Assembly (NCBI RefSeq): GCF_002949795.1
Contig: NZ_CP026692.1
Coordinates: 6,122,545 to 6,186,544 of the forward strand
Direction: 5' to 3'
DNA: 64,000 bases
DNA from: Nostoc sp. 'Lobaria pulmonaria (5183) cyanobiont'
Lineage (GTDB): Bacteria > Cyanobacteriota > Cyanobacteriia > Cyanobacteriales > Nostocaceae
In this document: positions 17,094 to 27,781 of the stretch, in pieces
Layout: each line of letters opens with the position of its first letter
How positions within the stretch are numbered: position 1 is the stretch's first letter
Notes under the pieces: generated by a model
What the model was told of the DNA's origin: nothing
Database searches by the model: none
The model's input: the letters and a program-made list of their open reading frames with translations, nothing else
Program-made: the position numbers and the translations under genes

Positions 17094-17491
17094 TTTGAGA
17101 AAGTTTTAAGTTAATCTAACTGCAAATTAGAGACAATGAAAATGAGGAAAGAATTCAGGACTCAGGAGTCAGGAGCCAGAATAATTGTAAAATCAAGCGT
17201 GCAATCACTTCTTGATTTTATTAAAATTATTAAGTTTGGGTATCAAAGTCTTCTTAATTCTGACTTTTTGGATTCTGAATTCTTACAAAATGAGTAGTTT
17301 ATTTACAAGTTTTTGTCGTTTTACAACGAAACAATGAAAAATATTAAGATAAAAGCCTTTAGTTATAATAATTGCAGATATTGTCAGCCTAAACCCCTAG
17401 TGTAAGTCAATATTGATCAGTTTATCTTACCGATGAAATAAAAAATACTTAACTTTATCGGTTAACACAGTTGCAGGAAAACAAGACAACC

Positions 17492-18568
17492 ATGCTTGAC
17501 GCCATTATTATTTTCTCATTTATCCTAGCAGCGTCGGGAATAGGGTTCTACAGTATTGAACTACTACCCAGTGGGGCGCTAGATCAGGTAACGAATCTAG
17601 AAGCTTTACGCTTAGTTGTTGCCGTCTTTGCCGCTATTATTGGTGGTGCGATCGGGTTGAGTTTCCAGACGACATATCGTCGCCTAGAATCACAAGTTAA
17701 GGAAATGCCTCTGGAAGTGATTTTAACTCGTGCCATTGGCTTAGTAATTGGGCTATTACTAGCCAACCTGATGCTAGCCCCACTATTTTTGCTCCCTATC
17801 CCGGCAGATTTTGGATTTATTAAGCCATTGGTGGCAGTTGTCGGTAGTATTATCCTCTCCGTCACTGGTATGAATTTGGCAGACACCCACGGGCGAGGCT
17901 TATTGCGGTTCATTAATCCTAACACCGTCGAATCAATGGTAGTGGAAGGAACATTAAAACCAGCCAATACCAAAGTTTTAGATACTAGCTGTATTATTGA
18001 TGGTCGTATTGAAGCCTTACTAGAAACAGGGTTTCTGGAAGGGCAAATTCTCGTACCGCAGTTTGTCTTGCAAGAACTTCAACAAGTAGCGGATGCTAGC
18101 AAAGACCAAAAGCGGGTACGGGGAAGGCGAGGACTAGAAATTCTCAACCGCATTAAGGAAGATTATCCCGATCGCATCCTGATTAATGCAGTTGACTACG
18201 AAGATATTCCCACAGTGGATGCCAAGTTAGTACGCTTCGCCCAAGAAATTAGCGGCACACTGCTAACCAACGACTACAACTTGTCTAAAGTTGCCAGTGT
18301 TCAGAAAGTACCTGTTTTGAATGTGAATGATTTAGTGAATGCCGTCCGTCCCAGTTATTTACCTGGCGACAACCTGGATTTGAAAATTCTCAAGGAAGGC
18401 AAAGAACCCAGTCAAGGCATTGGCTACCTAGATGACGGCACAATGGTAGTTGTTGAAGAAGGTAGCAGTTATGTGGGTGGTGAACTGCGAGTAGTAGTTA
18501 CTAGTGCTTTGCAAACTACAGCAGGAAGAATGATTTTTGCCAAACCGCAAGCTTCAGCATTGGCGTGA
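17492..18568 (+). CDS. PIN/TRAM domain membrane protein (YacL-like)
   Basis: 358 residues from ATG (MLDAIIIFSF); a TTG seven codons earlier is less likely. Four membrane segments occupy residues about 1-135. A PIN nuclease domain follows (KVLDTSCIIDGRIEALLE near residue 175, with acidic residues in TVDAKLVRFAQ and TLLTNDYNL). A TRAM RNA-binding domain ends the protein (GIGYLDDGTMVVVEEG). Homologues such as YacL of Bacillus are membrane-held putative RNases. The acidic residues of the PIN site (D, E, D, D) are all visible. It stands alone. Confidence 0.85.
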   Translation: MLDAIIIFSFILAASGIGFYSIELLPSGALDQVTNLEALRLVVAVFAAIIGGAIGLSFQTTYRRLESQVKEMPLEVILTRAIGLVIGLLLANLMLAPLFLLPIPADFGFIKPLVAVVGSIILSVTGMNLADTHGRGLLRFINPNTVESMVVEGTLKPANTKVLDTSCIIDGRIEALLETGFLEGQILVPQFVLQELQQVADASKDQKRVRGRRGLEILNRIKEDYPDRILINAVDYEDIPTVDAKLVRFAQEISGTLLTNDYNLSKVASVQKVPVLNVNDLVNAVRPSYLPGDNLDLKILKEGKEPSQGIGYLDDGTMVVVEEGSSYVGGELRVVVTSALQTTAGRMIFAKPQASALA

Positions 18569-18635
18569 AACAATGGGATGTTTGTTCAATTCGAGTGAGA
18601 CTTGGTAATCGGTGCAGGTTGACTGCACCGATTAT

Positions 18636-19430
18636 TTATTGATTGGACTCACGAGACTCACTTGCCTGTAAATACTGTAACTGCTCAATTGATAACCGTG
18701 TAACTCTGCCGATCTGTTCTAATGGCATACCAGTACTAAATAGATTTCTTGCCACTTCAAGTAAAGCTTCAGCCTTGCCTTCAGCCTTGCCTTCAGCCTT
18801 ACCTTCTTGCAAAATGTCTTGATAAATCGCTGACTCGCGCATAATATCTGACCTCAAAACTCGTTTAATAACCTCTTTATCTAATACTAAACCAGCTAAA
18901 ATCGCTGTAGAAGCAGCAATATTACTTTGAGTTCTTAATTCTGTAATACTGTTAATTTCCCGTGCCACTTCGTTAAGTATAACTTCTGGAGCAATTGTAT
19001 TGCTTAACACTGCCAAAGGTAAAAGTCCAGGTGTTCTCAAAAATACTTCAGTTGGTTGTTCCCAAAGTCTGATAACTGCAAATTCATGTCGTGTGCCAGC
19101 AATTGTAAATGTATTTTGTTGTACCAAATTTGAATTTGTCTGCTTGAGGTAAATTACGACTTGATGCATTGCTTTGTCTGGAAAGCGGCGATATGCTCGT
19201 AATCGATAGTTAATCATCCGAAAAGGAATTTCCGGATCGACTTGGGTTTGAAATTCCAAATGCAATATGCTTTGCTCTGACTGCAACAGAATTAGAGCAT
19301 CAGCCCGAATCGGTTCGAGAGATAATTCTTTTGGACTTAGTTCTGTTAAATTAATAGATTCGCCTAATAACCACGTAGCGAAATCACTGGAGAAGTTCTC
19401 AACTAATAATTTGCAGATATTGTCAAACAT
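18636..19430 (-). CDS. Rpn-family PD-(D/E)XK nuclease-like protein
   Basis: 264 residues from the ATG of MFDNICKLL; a GTG 11 codons upstream (19463) is also possible. The core has the PD-(D/E)XK pattern of Rpn/DUF4351 proteins: IRADALILLQSEQSILHLEF then QTQ (D...E.Q). The C-terminal part has EGKAEGKAEGKAE, a short repeat caused by a triplicated 12-base stretch, followed by a helix-turn-helix-like tail (LEQIGRVTRLSIEQLQYLQ). Such proteins are widespread and numerous in cyanobacteria and have been linked to recombination-promoting nuclease activity. Its role here is unknown. Confidence 0.75.
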   Translation of the reverse strand: MFDNICKLLVENFSSDFATWLLGESINLTELSPKELSLEPIRADALILLQSEQSILHLEFQTQVDPEIPFRMINYRLRAYRRFPDKAMHQVVIYLKQTNSNLVQQNTFTIAGTRHEFAVIRLWEQPTEVFLRTPGLLPLAVLSNTIAPEVILNEVAREINSITELRTQSNIAASTAILAGLVLDKEVIKRVLRSDIMRESAIYQDILQEGKAEGKAEGKAEALLEVARNLFSTGMPLEQIGRVTRLSIEQLQYLQASESRESNQ

Positions 19431-19741
19431 CTGAATTAGTGTAGTTGGGACAGACGGGTTCACATGATGCTGGGAACCTATCTAACACATTGCCTGTATG
19501 TTGTATACGACTATATGTCCATAATTCCATCAAACTAAAGTCTGCGTCTATACAAATAGAGTTATAGATTAGCAGGTTAATTATTTTATGGTCAGTTAGA
19601 TAAACATCATATAACTAAAAGTGACTTTTGTTTTAGGGCTGATTTGTTATTTGCGTACATACCTTGTTTAGCAGCGGCGTTTTTTTTAACTGATACAGCT
19701 TGAAGGTGCTAAGGATACGAAAGCGTTAACCCCCAAATATA

Positions 19742-19783
19742 CGGTTGCGGTATTGATTATTCCTATACCAAAACCTGCAACCG
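19742..19783 (+). promoter_or_regulatory. long hairpin in the leader of the APC transporter gene
   Basis: CGGTTGC pairs with GCAACCG, and inside this GGTAT pairs with ATACC, separated by an internal loop. The hairpin lies about 165 bases before the transporter start, after a GC-containing stretch (19690-19735). It could be part of a structured 5' leader. A ydaO-type (c-di-AMP) riboswitch would fit a transporter of this class, but I could not match the consensus well enough to claim one. The rest of 19464-19948 shows nothing else. Confidence 0.3.
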
Positions 19784-19948
19784 ATCTTGATCTGGTAGAC
19801 GACTGTGAACAGCTACTATATATTTTGTAAATCGGACAGGATGCTTAACATACAATAATAGTGCTATGCCTTTGTAGTTAAAAATTTTAATAAACCACGA
19901 AGGCTTAAAAAAATCACAAAGCCGACTTTTGCAACACAACCGTATTTG

Positions 19949-21895
19949 ATGGCTAAATCAATTGTTTCAACAAAACGGCTCGGCAGCCAGTTAATCCATT
20001 GGTTGCTTGAAGAAAACCGACAAGAGAAAAAAGGGCCTTACCGCAAGGAAGAAGCACATCGCCAGCATTCTTGGTGGCAGGTGATGTGCTTGACTGGTGT
20101 AGATTATTTCTCGACCCTTGGCTATCAACCAGGGATTGCAGCACTAGCGGCTGGCGCTCTTTCTCCTATAGCTACCCTGATTCTGGTTTTGCTGACGCTC
20201 TTTGGAGCGTTGCCAATTTATCGGCGCATTGCTGCCGAAAGCCCTCATGGTGAAGGGTCGATCGCAATGTTAGAGCGTTTACTTCCCTGGTGGCAAGGCA
20301 AATTACTTGTACTGTGCTTACTTGGCTTTGTGGCAACTGACTTTATTATTACCATTACTTTGTCAGCTGCTGATGCTACTGCCCATATCATCGAAAATCC
20401 GCTGACACCAAATTGGTTTCACAATCAGACGATCGCAATCACCCTGATATTAGTTGCACTACTAGGTGCAGTTTTCTTGAAAGGTTTCCGAGAAGCCATT
20501 GGGATTGCAGTAGTTTTGGTGGCAGCTTATCTGCTGTTGAACTTCATTGTCGTTGGCGTCGGTGTGTATCAGATATTAACTCACACAGAAGCGATCGCGA
20601 ACTGGCAAACTGCACTTTTTGCACGCCATTCCAATCCTTTGATGCTAATCGGCATCTCTCTCCTCATCTTCCCCAAACTAGCGCTGGGATTGTCAGGTTT
20701 TGAGACTGGTGTTACCGTTATGCCCCTGGTTAAAGGTAGCAGTAACAGCACTCCACAGCATCCCAAAGGGCGGATTCGGAATACACGCAAGTTGCTCACC
20801 ACTGCTGCTCTGATTATGAGCTTCTTTCTGCTTACCACCAGCTTTATAACCACTCTACTGATTCCAACCGCAGAATTTGCATCAGGGGGCAAAGCCAACG
20901 GACGGGCCCTTGCTTATTTAGCACATTTGTATTTAGGCAATGCCTTTGGCACAATTTACGATTTAAGTACTATTTCTATTTTGTGGTTTGCAGGTGCATC
21001 TGCAATGGCAGGGCTGTTAAATATCGTGCCTCGCTACCTACCACGCTATGGCATGGCACCCAATTGGGCACGAGTAACCCGACCATTAGTGTTAGTCTAC
21101 ACAGCGCTCGCTTTTGTGGTCACAATTATCTTCAAAGCAAGTGTAGAAGCGCAAGGCGGGGCTTATGCAACTGGTGTGCTTGTGTTGATCACCTCAGCCG
21201 CCTTTGCCGTCACCTTATCAGCTCACCGTCATCGACAGAAGCGGGCCAAACTCGTTTTTGGCATCATTACACTGTTATTTTTATATACCACCATTGTCAA
21301 TATCATCGAAAGACCAGAAGGGATTAAGATTGCTGGGTTTTTCATCGGTGCGATCATTTTCACCTCGCTGGTTTCTCGTGTTTGGCGTTCAACAGAACTG
21401 CGAGCAGAGCGGATTGAAGTTGACGAACTTGCTAGGCAATTCTTTGCCGAAGATAGCCAGGGAACAATACGACTGATTGCAAATCGGTTGAATACGGGCG
21501 ATGTCCTAGAGTATTTTATGAAAGAGAAAGAGGTACGCGAAGACAACCATATTCCAGCCAACGATCCAATTCTGTTTCTAGAAATTCATGTATCCGATGC
21601 TTCAGAATTTGCGGATGTGATCGTAGTAAAAGGGGTACAAGTTGGTGATTATCGCATCCTCCGGGCTGAAAGTGCAGCAGTACCGAATGCGATCGCAGCT
21701 TTACTACTTTACATTCGTGACCAAACAGGTAAGATTCCCCATGCTTACTTCGGCTGGGTTGAGGGAAATCCCATACAATACCTATTGCGTTTTATCTTGT
21801 TCGGCGAAGGTGACATTGCTGTAGTTACCCGTGAAGTACTGCGTCGGGCTGAAAAGAATCCCCACATGCGACCTGGTATTCATGTTGGGGGTTGA
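19949..21895 (+). CDS. APC-superfamily permease with cytoplasmic C-terminal domain
   Basis: 648 residues. About 12 membrane segments lie between residues 50 and 490, starting with [20 protein letters not shown], an unwound-helix region typical of APC permeases. The last 150 residues are soluble, beginning at [19 protein letters not shown]/amino-acid-type transporters of cyanobacteria share this layout; the substrate (amino acid or potassium) cannot be decided from the sequence. An ATG immediately after an in-frame TTG is the likely start. Confidence 0.85.
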   Translation: MAKSIVSTKRLGSQLIHWLLEENRQEKKGPYRKEEAHRQHSWWQVMCLTGVDYFSTLGYQPGIAALAAGALSPIATLILVLLTLFGALPIYRRIAAESPHGEGSIAMLERLLPWWQGKLLVLCLLGFVATDFIITITLSAADATAHIIENPLTPNWFHNQTIAITLILVALLGAVFLKGFREAIGIAVVLVAAYLLLNFIVVGVGVYQILTHTEAIANWQTALFARHSNPLMLIGISLLIFPKLALGLSGFETGVTVMPLVKGSSNSTPQHPKGRIRNTRKLLTTAALIMSFFLLTTSFITTLLIPTAEFASGGKANGRALAYLAHLYLGNAFGTIYDLSTISILWFAGASAMAGLLNIVPRYLPRYGMAPNWARVTRPLVLVYTALAFVVTIIFKASVEAQGGAYATGVLVLITSAAFAVTLSAHRHRQKRAKLVFGIITLLFLYTTIVNIIERPEGIKIAGFFIGAIIFTSLVSRVWRSTELRAERIEVDELARQFFAEDSQGTIRLIANRLNTGDVLEYFMKEKEVREDNHIPANDPILFLEIHVSDASEFADVIVVKGVQVGDYRILRAESAAVPNAIAALLLYIRDQTGKIPHAYFGWVEGNPIQYLLRFILFGEGDIAVVTREVLRRAEKNPHMRPGIHVGG

Positions 21896-21908
21896 TTCAG
21901 GAGTGCTG

Positions 21909-21939
21909 AGTGCTGAGTAAATTAAAATCACTCAGCACT
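21909..21939. terminator. 10-bp hairpin after the transporter gene
   Basis: AGTGCTGAGT pairs with ACTCAGCACT across an 11-base AT loop, 14 bases past the stop codon. Its left arm is part of a GAGTGCT heptamer repeat. Possible terminator; there is no clean T-tract on the plus strand. Confidence 0.5.
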
Positions 21940-22144
21940 GTTTCGTTAACAGAGTTCTTTTTTCTCCTTGTTCCCTTGTCTCCCCCTTTCCTTGTCCTAT
22001 AAAGATGCGGTAAAAAATAAACCAGTGAAAGAAGTAGCGATCGCTGCTTCTGCCTCAAGATGGAAGAAATTGCCCTAAAATTTATGTGATGATCAGCCAC
22101 TTAATCTGAGATTAACTTTAAAATTATTTAATTAACTTTTTAGA

Positions 22145-25100
22145 ATGCCAGACGCGGAAAAGTTCCAGAACCAGCTGGCTAATCACAAGCTGCTGCATCG
22201 GCAAGTTAGTAAAAAGGCAAAATCTTTGCTAGTAGCCAGTGAAGAAGAAGGAATGGTGCTTCAGTTGGCTGATGGCACTATCCAAGCTTGCAATGCCGCT
22301 AGCGATCGCATTTTGGGACTGACCGCACAACAGCTTGTGGGGCAAAGTTTGCTCGATCCCAAGTTGCAGTTTATTCATGAAGATGGCTCTCCTTTACTCA
22401 GTGAAACTCACCCTGCGATCGTTACCCAAAAAACAGGTAAACCTTGCTTAAATGTGGTGTGTGGCTTTTATAAGCCAAATGGTGAGCTAGTCTGGCTATT
22501 GTTTTCCTCGCAACCTCTGTTTCAAATTGAAGGAAGTAATCTGTATGCGATCGTGACAACTTTTTCGGATATTACGGAATCTAAGCATACTCAGTTCCAG
22601 GAGGACTGTAGTTGCGAACAAGATACTCAACGATTTGATGTAGATGAATTTCAAATACTGTGGGATAGTCATCATCTGTTTCAACAAATTGCTGGCACTC
22701 TTCCGGGGATAATCTACATTTATGATCTAATTGAGCAGCGAAATTCTTACGTTAATTACGAAATTGCTCAAGGTTGGGGCTACACACCAGCAGAAATCCA
22801 GGCGATGGGAAAAGAGTTATTTACTCAACTTTTACACCCTGAAGATTTGGCTCGACTCCCTAGCTATTTTGAAAAATTTAATTCTGCTTATCAGGGTGAA
22901 GTCCTCAGCTTTGAATACCGGATTCGACACGCCAATGGTGAGTGGCGCTGGTTTTGTAGCTATGATACTGTGCACAGCAGAACTGCTGATGGATTGCCGC
23001 AATATCTTTTGGGGATCGCTTTTGATATTACAGAGCGACAACATATAGAAATTTCCCTGCGGCAAAGTAACGAAAGGTTTGAGCTAGCAGCAGCTGCGGT
23101 TAATTGCCTAATCTATGACTGGGAGATTGGGAGAAATACAGTGGAAAGAACTCAGGGTCTAACCCAGGTTTTTGGCTACACACAACAAGAAACGGAACCT
23201 ACCTTCCAGTGGTGGCAAGAACGCATCCATCCCGATGACCAACAAAGAGTTAATGACCAGTTCATGGCTAGTATGGCCAATGGAAACCGTTATCGGATTG
23301 AGTATCGAGTACGTCACCAGGATGGCCGTTATTTGTGGGTGGAAGACCAGGGGTTTGCAGTCCGGGATGCAAATGGTCAGGTAGTTAGGGTAGTTGGTGC
23401 GAGTACTGATATTACCGAACAGCAAGCTGCTTTATGGGAACGTCAAAAAATTCAAACAAATCTGCGCGAGAGTGAAGAACGGATTCGGTTGGCCACTAAT
23501 GCTGCTGAACTGGGTATGTGGTTTTGGAATATCATTACCAACGAGTTAATTTGGACAGACAAATGTCGGCAGCTGTTTGGACTGTCTCTAAAAGCCGAAA
23601 TCAGCTTTGAGATTTTCCTCAACTGTGTATATCCAGAAGACCGCCAATGCATTCATGAAGCGATCGCCCGCTCTATTGAAGAAAATGTTGACTGTGATCT
23701 AGAATACCGCAACGTTTGGTCTGATGCTAGCATTCATTGGATTGCTGCCAAAGGTCGCGTCTTTTATGATGCTGAGGGGAAGGCAGTACGGATGATGGGT
23801 ACTACCCAGGATATTACCCAACGCAAACAGGTAGAAAATGATTTGCGCCAGCGTGAAACTCAATTAAGGCGGTTAGTAGATTCCAACATTATTGGCATTA
23901 TGTTCGCCACTCCTGACTACATTACTGAGGCGAACGAGGCTTTTTTAGAAATGGTGGGTTATACACGAGAGGAACTATTAACGGCTAAGGTACACAGACA
24001 ACACATCACCCCACCTGAATATCATGCTGTCGATCGGCAGGGGCTAGAACAACTTTTAACGGTTGGGATATGTACTCCCTTTGAAAAAGAATACATCCGC
24101 AAGGATGGTTCCCGCATTCCCATATTAATTGGTGGTGCTTTGGTGGAGCGAGAGCCAGCGTCTTGGATTTGTTTTATTCTTGACCTAACCCCCAGGAAGC
24201 AATTAGAAAAGGCACTCAGGCAACAAGCTGAGGAACTCAAACAGGCAAACCGGAATAAAGATGAGTTTTTGGCTATTCTCTCCCACGAATTGCGATCGCC
24301 CCTCAACCCCATTTTAGGGTGGTCATCGCTACTCAAAAGCCGCAAATTTGATGAAGTGACTACAAATCGTGCTTTGGAAACCATCGAAAGAAATGCTCAA
24401 TTGCAGATTCAATTAATTGATGAGTTGCTGGATGTTTCCCGAATTATTCGTGGTAAGTTGAACCTGACTTTTGCCACTGTTAACCTGGTAGCTGTAATTG
24501 ATGCTGCATTGGAAACAGTCCGGTTAATTGCCGAAACCAAATCTATCCAGATTAGAGTACAGGTTGACCCCAAGGCTAGTAAAGTGTTAGGCGATTATTA
24601 TCGCTTACAGCAAATTGTCGGGAATTTACTCTCAAACGCAGTCAAGTTTACTCCCTCTCGTGGTTCAGTGGAAGTAAGTCTCTCATTGAGTGGTGAGTTA
24701 ACTTTCCACTCTGCACTAATTCAAGTTAAAGACACAGGTCAAGGTATTTCCCCTGAATTTCTACCCCAAGTATTTGAATATTTTCGTCAAGCCGATAGCA
24801 GCACAACCAGGAAATTTGGCGGACTGGGATTGGGATTGGCAATAGTTCGTCACTTAGTAGAGTTGCATGGTGGTACTGTAAGAGCAGCCAGTCCCGGAAT
24901 TGGACAGGGAGCAGTTTTTACTGTCAGACTGCCTGTGATGAAGGAGAATGAGGGTGCAGGGGAAGCAGGAGGAGCAGGGGAGAAATTTAACTCGTCAGTT
25001 CTGCGTGGACTAAAAGTATTAATTGTCGATGATGATGTTGACACACGTGAGTTTCTGCACTTCTTGCTACAACAGAATGGGGCGTTGATAACTGCCGCAG

Positions 25101-25387
25101 CATCGGTAAATGAGGCGCTTAAAATTATCGCACAGGCTGTACCTAATTTATTAATCAGTGATTTAGGAATGCCAGAAATGGATGGCTACAGCTTGATTAA
25201 GATGCTCAGAGCCATGCCCAAAGAGGAGGGCGGGGAAATTCCGGCGATCGCTCTTACCGCCTATGCAGGAGAAAGCGATCGCGATCGAGTTTTAGCAGCT
25301 GGTTTTCAGAAACACATTGCCAAACCAGTACAACCAACTGAATTACTCACCTTGATTGCAGATTTACTAGGTCAAAATCATGACTAA
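22145..25387 (+). CDS. multi-PAS hybrid sensor histidine kinase
   Basis: 1080 residues with no membrane segment. Five PAS/PAC units run from about residue 30 to 690 (first: VLQLADGTIQACNAASDRIL; others include TLPGIIYIYDL and NIIGIMFATPDY). Then comes the kinase: H-box FLAILSHELRSPLNPILGWS with His near residue 714, N-box NLLSNAVKFTP, G1 DTGQGISPEF, G2 GLGLGLAIVRHLVELHGG. The C-terminal receiver starts at LKVLIVDDDVDTREF, with phospho-Asp in LLISDLGMPEMDG near residue 1005 and Lys in HIAKPVQP. It should pass phosphate from His to its own Asp; signal and partner are unknown. It stands alone. Confidence 0.93.
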   Translation: MPDAEKFQNQLANHKLLHRQVSKKAKSLLVASEEEGMVLQLADGTIQACNAASDRILGLTAQQLVGQSLLDPKLQFIHEDGSPLLSETHPAIVTQKTGKPCLNVVCGFYKPNGELVWLLFSSQPLFQIEGSNLYAIVTTFSDITESKHTQFQEDCSCEQDTQRFDVDEFQILWDSHHLFQQIAGTLPGIIYIYDLIEQRNSYVNYEIAQGWGYTPAEIQAMGKELFTQLLHPEDLARLPSYFEKFNSAYQGEVLSFEYRIRHANGEWRWFCSYDTVHSRTADGLPQYLLGIAFDITERQHIEISLRQSNERFELAAAAVNCLIYDWEIGRNTVERTQGLTQVFGYTQQETEPTFQWWQERIHPDDQQRVNDQFMASMANGNRYRIEYRVRHQDGRYLWVEDQGFAVRDANGQVVRVVGASTDITEQQAALWERQKIQTNLRESEERIRLATNAAELGMWFWNIITNELIWTDKCRQLFGLSLKAEISFEIFLNCVYPEDRQCIHEAIARSIEENVDCDLEYRNVWSDASIHWIAAKGRVFYDAEGKAVRMMGTTQDITQRKQVENDLRQRETQLRRLVDSNIIGIMFATPDYITEANEAFLEMVGYTREELLTAKVHRQHITPPEYHAVDRQGLEQLLTVGICTPFEKEYIRKDGSRIPILIGGALVEREPASWICFILDLTPRKQLEKALRQQAEELKQANRNKDEFLAILSHELRSPLNPILGWSSLLKSRKFDEVTTNRALETIERNAQLQIQLIDELLDVSRIIRGKLNLTFATVNLVAVIDAALETVRLIAETKSIQIRVQVDPKASKVLGDYYRLQQIVGNLLSNAVKFTPSRGSVEVSLSLSGELTFHSALIQVKDTGQGISPEFLPQVFEYFRQADSSTTRKFGGLGLGLAIVRHLVELHGGTVRAASPGIGQGAVFTVRLPVMKENEGAGEAGGAGEKFNSSVLRGLKVLIVDDDVDTREFLHFLLQQNGALITAAASVNEALKIIAQAVPNLLISDLGMPEMDGYSLIKMLRAMPKEEGGEIPAIALTAYAGESDRDRVLAAGFQKHIAKPVQPTELLTLIADLLGQNHD

Positions 25388-25590
25388 AACTCTATTTCTG
25401 TTCATTGGATTTTAGGCTGAACTGAACCGTACTGTGTGATGAGGAATACACTATCATTAGGCTTGTGTTTTGTCCACAAACTAGTATATGAAGGCGCTAC
25501 TATTATCCAGGGACAAAAGTACGTCTTGCGATCGGATGTTATGTACAGTCAATAGTCTAGAAAGTGATTAACCAGCAAAATAAACAAAAT

Positions 25591-26187
25591 TTAATCTAAC
25601 TCGCGGCGTCCTTCCAACGCCCTCGCCAAAGTCACTTCGTCTGCGTACTCCAAATCGCCACCTACAGGTAAACCAAAAGCAATCCGTGTCACCTTGGTAA
25701 ATGGTTTCAGTAGCTGACCGATATACAGGGTTGTTGTCTCCCCTTCTACACTCGGACTAATTGCGAGAATTACTTCTTGAGGTTTTTGCTGACTCACCCG
25801 GCGCTGCAAAGCTAGTATAGTCAATTGATCTGGGCCAATTCCATCAATTGGCGAAATCACCCCGCCCAAAACGTGATACTTGCCTTTGTATTCGCGAGTT
25901 TTTTCCAGCGCAATCACATCGCGAGGATCTGCAACAACACAGATAGTGTTGTTGTCACGGTTGGGATTGCGGCAAATTTCACAAACAGGTTCAGCAGATA
26001 AATGAAAGCAAACAGAACACAAGCCTATCTGTTTTTTTGCCTCAACTAAAGCTTGTGCCAAAGCTTCTACTTCTGCTTCTGGTCGCTTCAAAATATGCAA
26101 AGCCAGTCGTTGGGCACTTTTGGGGCCAACTCCCGGTAGGCGTTGCAATTGTTCAATTAACCGTGCTAAAGGGCGTGCGTAAACCGT
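25591..26187 (-). CDS. recR: recombination mediator protein RecR, possibly with an ACG start
   Basis: The conserved protein begins [20 protein letters not shown], but no ATG, GTG or TTG precedes this in frame after an upstream TGA. The only fitting place is ACG at 26187, eight bases after GGAG, giving 198 residues, the usual RecR length. A TTG at 26148 would cut off 13 conserved residues. Domains: helix-hairpin-helix ([14 protein letters not shown]), a C4 zinc finger ([16 protein letters not shown]) and Toprim ([15 protein letters not shown]). RecR loads RecA at gaps together with RecF and RecO. A point mutation of ATG to ACG or a non-standard start explains the data. Confidence 0.9.
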   Translation of the reverse strand, partial: TVYARPLARLIEQLQRLPGVGPKSAQRLALHILKRPEAEVEALAQALVEAKKQIGLCSVCFHLSAEPVCEICRNPNRDNNTICVVADPRDVIALEKTREYKGKYHVLGGVISPIDGIGPDQLTILALQRRVSQQKPQEVILAISPSVEGETTTLYIGQLLKPFTKVTRIAFGLPVGGDLEYADEVTLARALEGRRELD

Positions 26188-26277
26188 TGTCTTGTCTCCA
26201 AAATGTTTTCACTTTAACTATGATGACATTTTTTCAGTACTTCCATCAGGCGCAACACTTTCAACTCACGATCGCTT

Positions 26278-26388
26278 ATACCATTTCTTTGTGAGGCTGC
26301 GCCAAATTTTCTTTCTTCCTTTGTGTCCTTTGCGCCTTTGCGGTTCGTTCCTTATATAATTTGGCGCATCATTATACAGAATTGGTAT
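26278..26388. mobile_element. MITE family 1, copy 2 (111 bp)
   Basis: Terminal ATACCATTTCTTTGTGAGG and CAGAATTGGTAT are the reverse of copy 1. Shared blocks are TTTCTTCCTTTGTGTCC and GCGGTTCGTTCC. It lies 90 bases upstream of recR and directly abuts the 21-bp-unit element copy B. Confidence 0.85.
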
Positions 26389-26389
26389 T

Positions 26390-26636
26390 AGTACAGCATT
26401 TCATTAATTTGTAGCGAATTAAATTTGGCAATACGTTGCAATGCCAATGCGTCCCTCTGCAATGCCAATGCATCCCGATACAATGTTAATGCGTGCCCCT
26501 GCAATGCCATTGCATCCCGATACAATGCCAATGCGTCCCTCTGCAATACTAATGCATCTCTCTGCAATGTTAGTGCGTGCCCCTGCAATGCCAATGCATC
26601 TCCCTGCATTAAAAACGCTACGCTTTTACGCAAAAT
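26390..26636. repeat. 21-bp-unit repeat element, copy B (inverted)
   Basis: It has the same ends as copies A and C, but reversed. About seven 21-base units (GTCCCTCTGCAATGCCAATGC and variants, alternating with ATCCCGATACAATGC-type units) lie inside. The end next to the MITE begins AGTACAGCATTTCATTAATT. It lies between recR and the aldo/keto reductase gene. The open frames across it are by-products of the unit length. Confidence 0.85.
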
Positions 26637-26743
26637 TGTACTTGGTTCTGGATTTTGCAGCTGCTCTGCCAGTTTTGTGCCCACAGCAAGATATACGGTT
26701 GTTTGCTGTGAACCTTAGTTTTCAAACACGCCCTAGCTAAAAC

Positions 26744-27781
26744 TTATCCTAACCACTCAGGATTTTTGGCTGTACTATCAAATTGGTTAGTGGTTTTAAA
26801 CAGTTCATACTGACCTTTGAGAGCAGCTTGGCGAGTCCGATTCAGTAATGCTCTAACTTGTTCCTGGCTCATAGGTGTAAAAGTACGTACCGCCTCGAAA
26901 GCCTGGTTTAAGATGGGCATACTTTCAATGCCTGTAATCACCGTTGAAGTTGGCAGATTCATCGCGTAATGCAGACATTCGATCGGTTTGACCACATTGC
27001 TTTTGAGAATGTTTTGATCGCCCATTGATTTCATCCCCAGTACAGCAATTCCGTCTTGAACCAGTCTGGGTAAGACTTGCCTCTCAAAACTGCGGAAATG
27101 GGCATCCATAACATTTAACGGCATCTGCACTGCATCAAAACGGAAGTTGTTTTGATCGGCAACTTCCAACATTCTCAGGTGTACTAAAGGGTCTTTGTGT
27201 CCAGTAAAGCCTATGTAGCGAATCTTGCCAGCTTTTTGTGCTTCCACAACTGCTTCCATTGCACCACCAGGGGCAAAAATCCGGTCTGGGTCTTCCATGC
27301 GAATGACTTCATGATGCTGCAACAAATCAATCCGGTCTGTTTGCAAACGTTTTAAAGATTCATCAATTTGTTTAGCAGCCGCCGCCTTTGTGCGACCGTC
27401 GATTTTAGTCATCAGAAAAGCTTTTTGACGATAACCATTTTGCAGAGCTTTACCCATGCGAATTTCGCTACCTCCATTATGGTAATCCCAGCTATTATCC
27501 ATAAAATTAATCCCGCGATCAAGAGCAGCACGGATCAACTCAATACCCTCTTGTTCATCTTTTGGTCTACCAATATGATGACCACCTAGACCAATTACAG
27601 ATATTTGTTCTTTGGTGCGTCCTAGTTGCCTGTAAAGCATTTCACCTTTTTTAGTTTGGAGTGGGGTAGACTGATTTTGCGCTAAAACCTGTTTAGTTAA
27701 ACCTTGTAAAGCAAATACCCCGGCTCCACCTAAACTAGAAGCAGAAACTACCTTCAGTAAATTTCGTCTGCTAATATCCAC
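26744..27781 (-). CDS. Tat-exported aldo/keto reductase
   Basis: 345 residues from a GTG with AAGGA seven bases upstream. The N-terminus is a twin-arginine signal (DISRRNLLKVVSASSLGG). The mature part is an aldo/keto reductase barrel: IGLGGHHIGRPKDEQEGIEL, catalytic Asp/Tyr in FMDNSWDYHNGGSE, Lys in AFLMTKIDGR and His in IDLLQHHEV. These four form the family's catalytic tetrad, so it is probably active with NADPH. Its substrate is unknown. Export of a folded protein across the plasma or thylakoid membrane is inferred from the signal. Confidence 0.9.
   Translation of the reverse strand: MDISRRNLLKVVSASSLGGAGVFALQGLTKQVLAQNQSTPLQTKKGEMLYRQLGRTKEQISVIGLGGHHIGRPKDEQEGIELIRAALDRGINFMDNSWDYHNGGSEIRMGKALQNGYRQKAFLMTKIDGRTKAAAAKQIDESLKRLQTDRIDLLQHHEVIRMEDPDRIFAPGGAMEAVVEAQKAGKIRYIGFTGHKDPLVHLRMLEVADQNNFRFDAVQMPLNVMDAHFRSFERQVLPRLVQDGIAVLGMKSMGDQNILKSNVVKPIECLHYAMNLPTSTVITGIESMPILNQAFEAVRTFTPMSQEQVRALLNRTRQAALKGQYELFKTTNQFDSTAKNPEWLG

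Noticed and set aside
19690-19735. ydaO-type riboswitch call
   Set aside because: GCTAAGGATACGAAAGCGTT resembles part of the consensus, but the remaining conserved stretches could not be placed.
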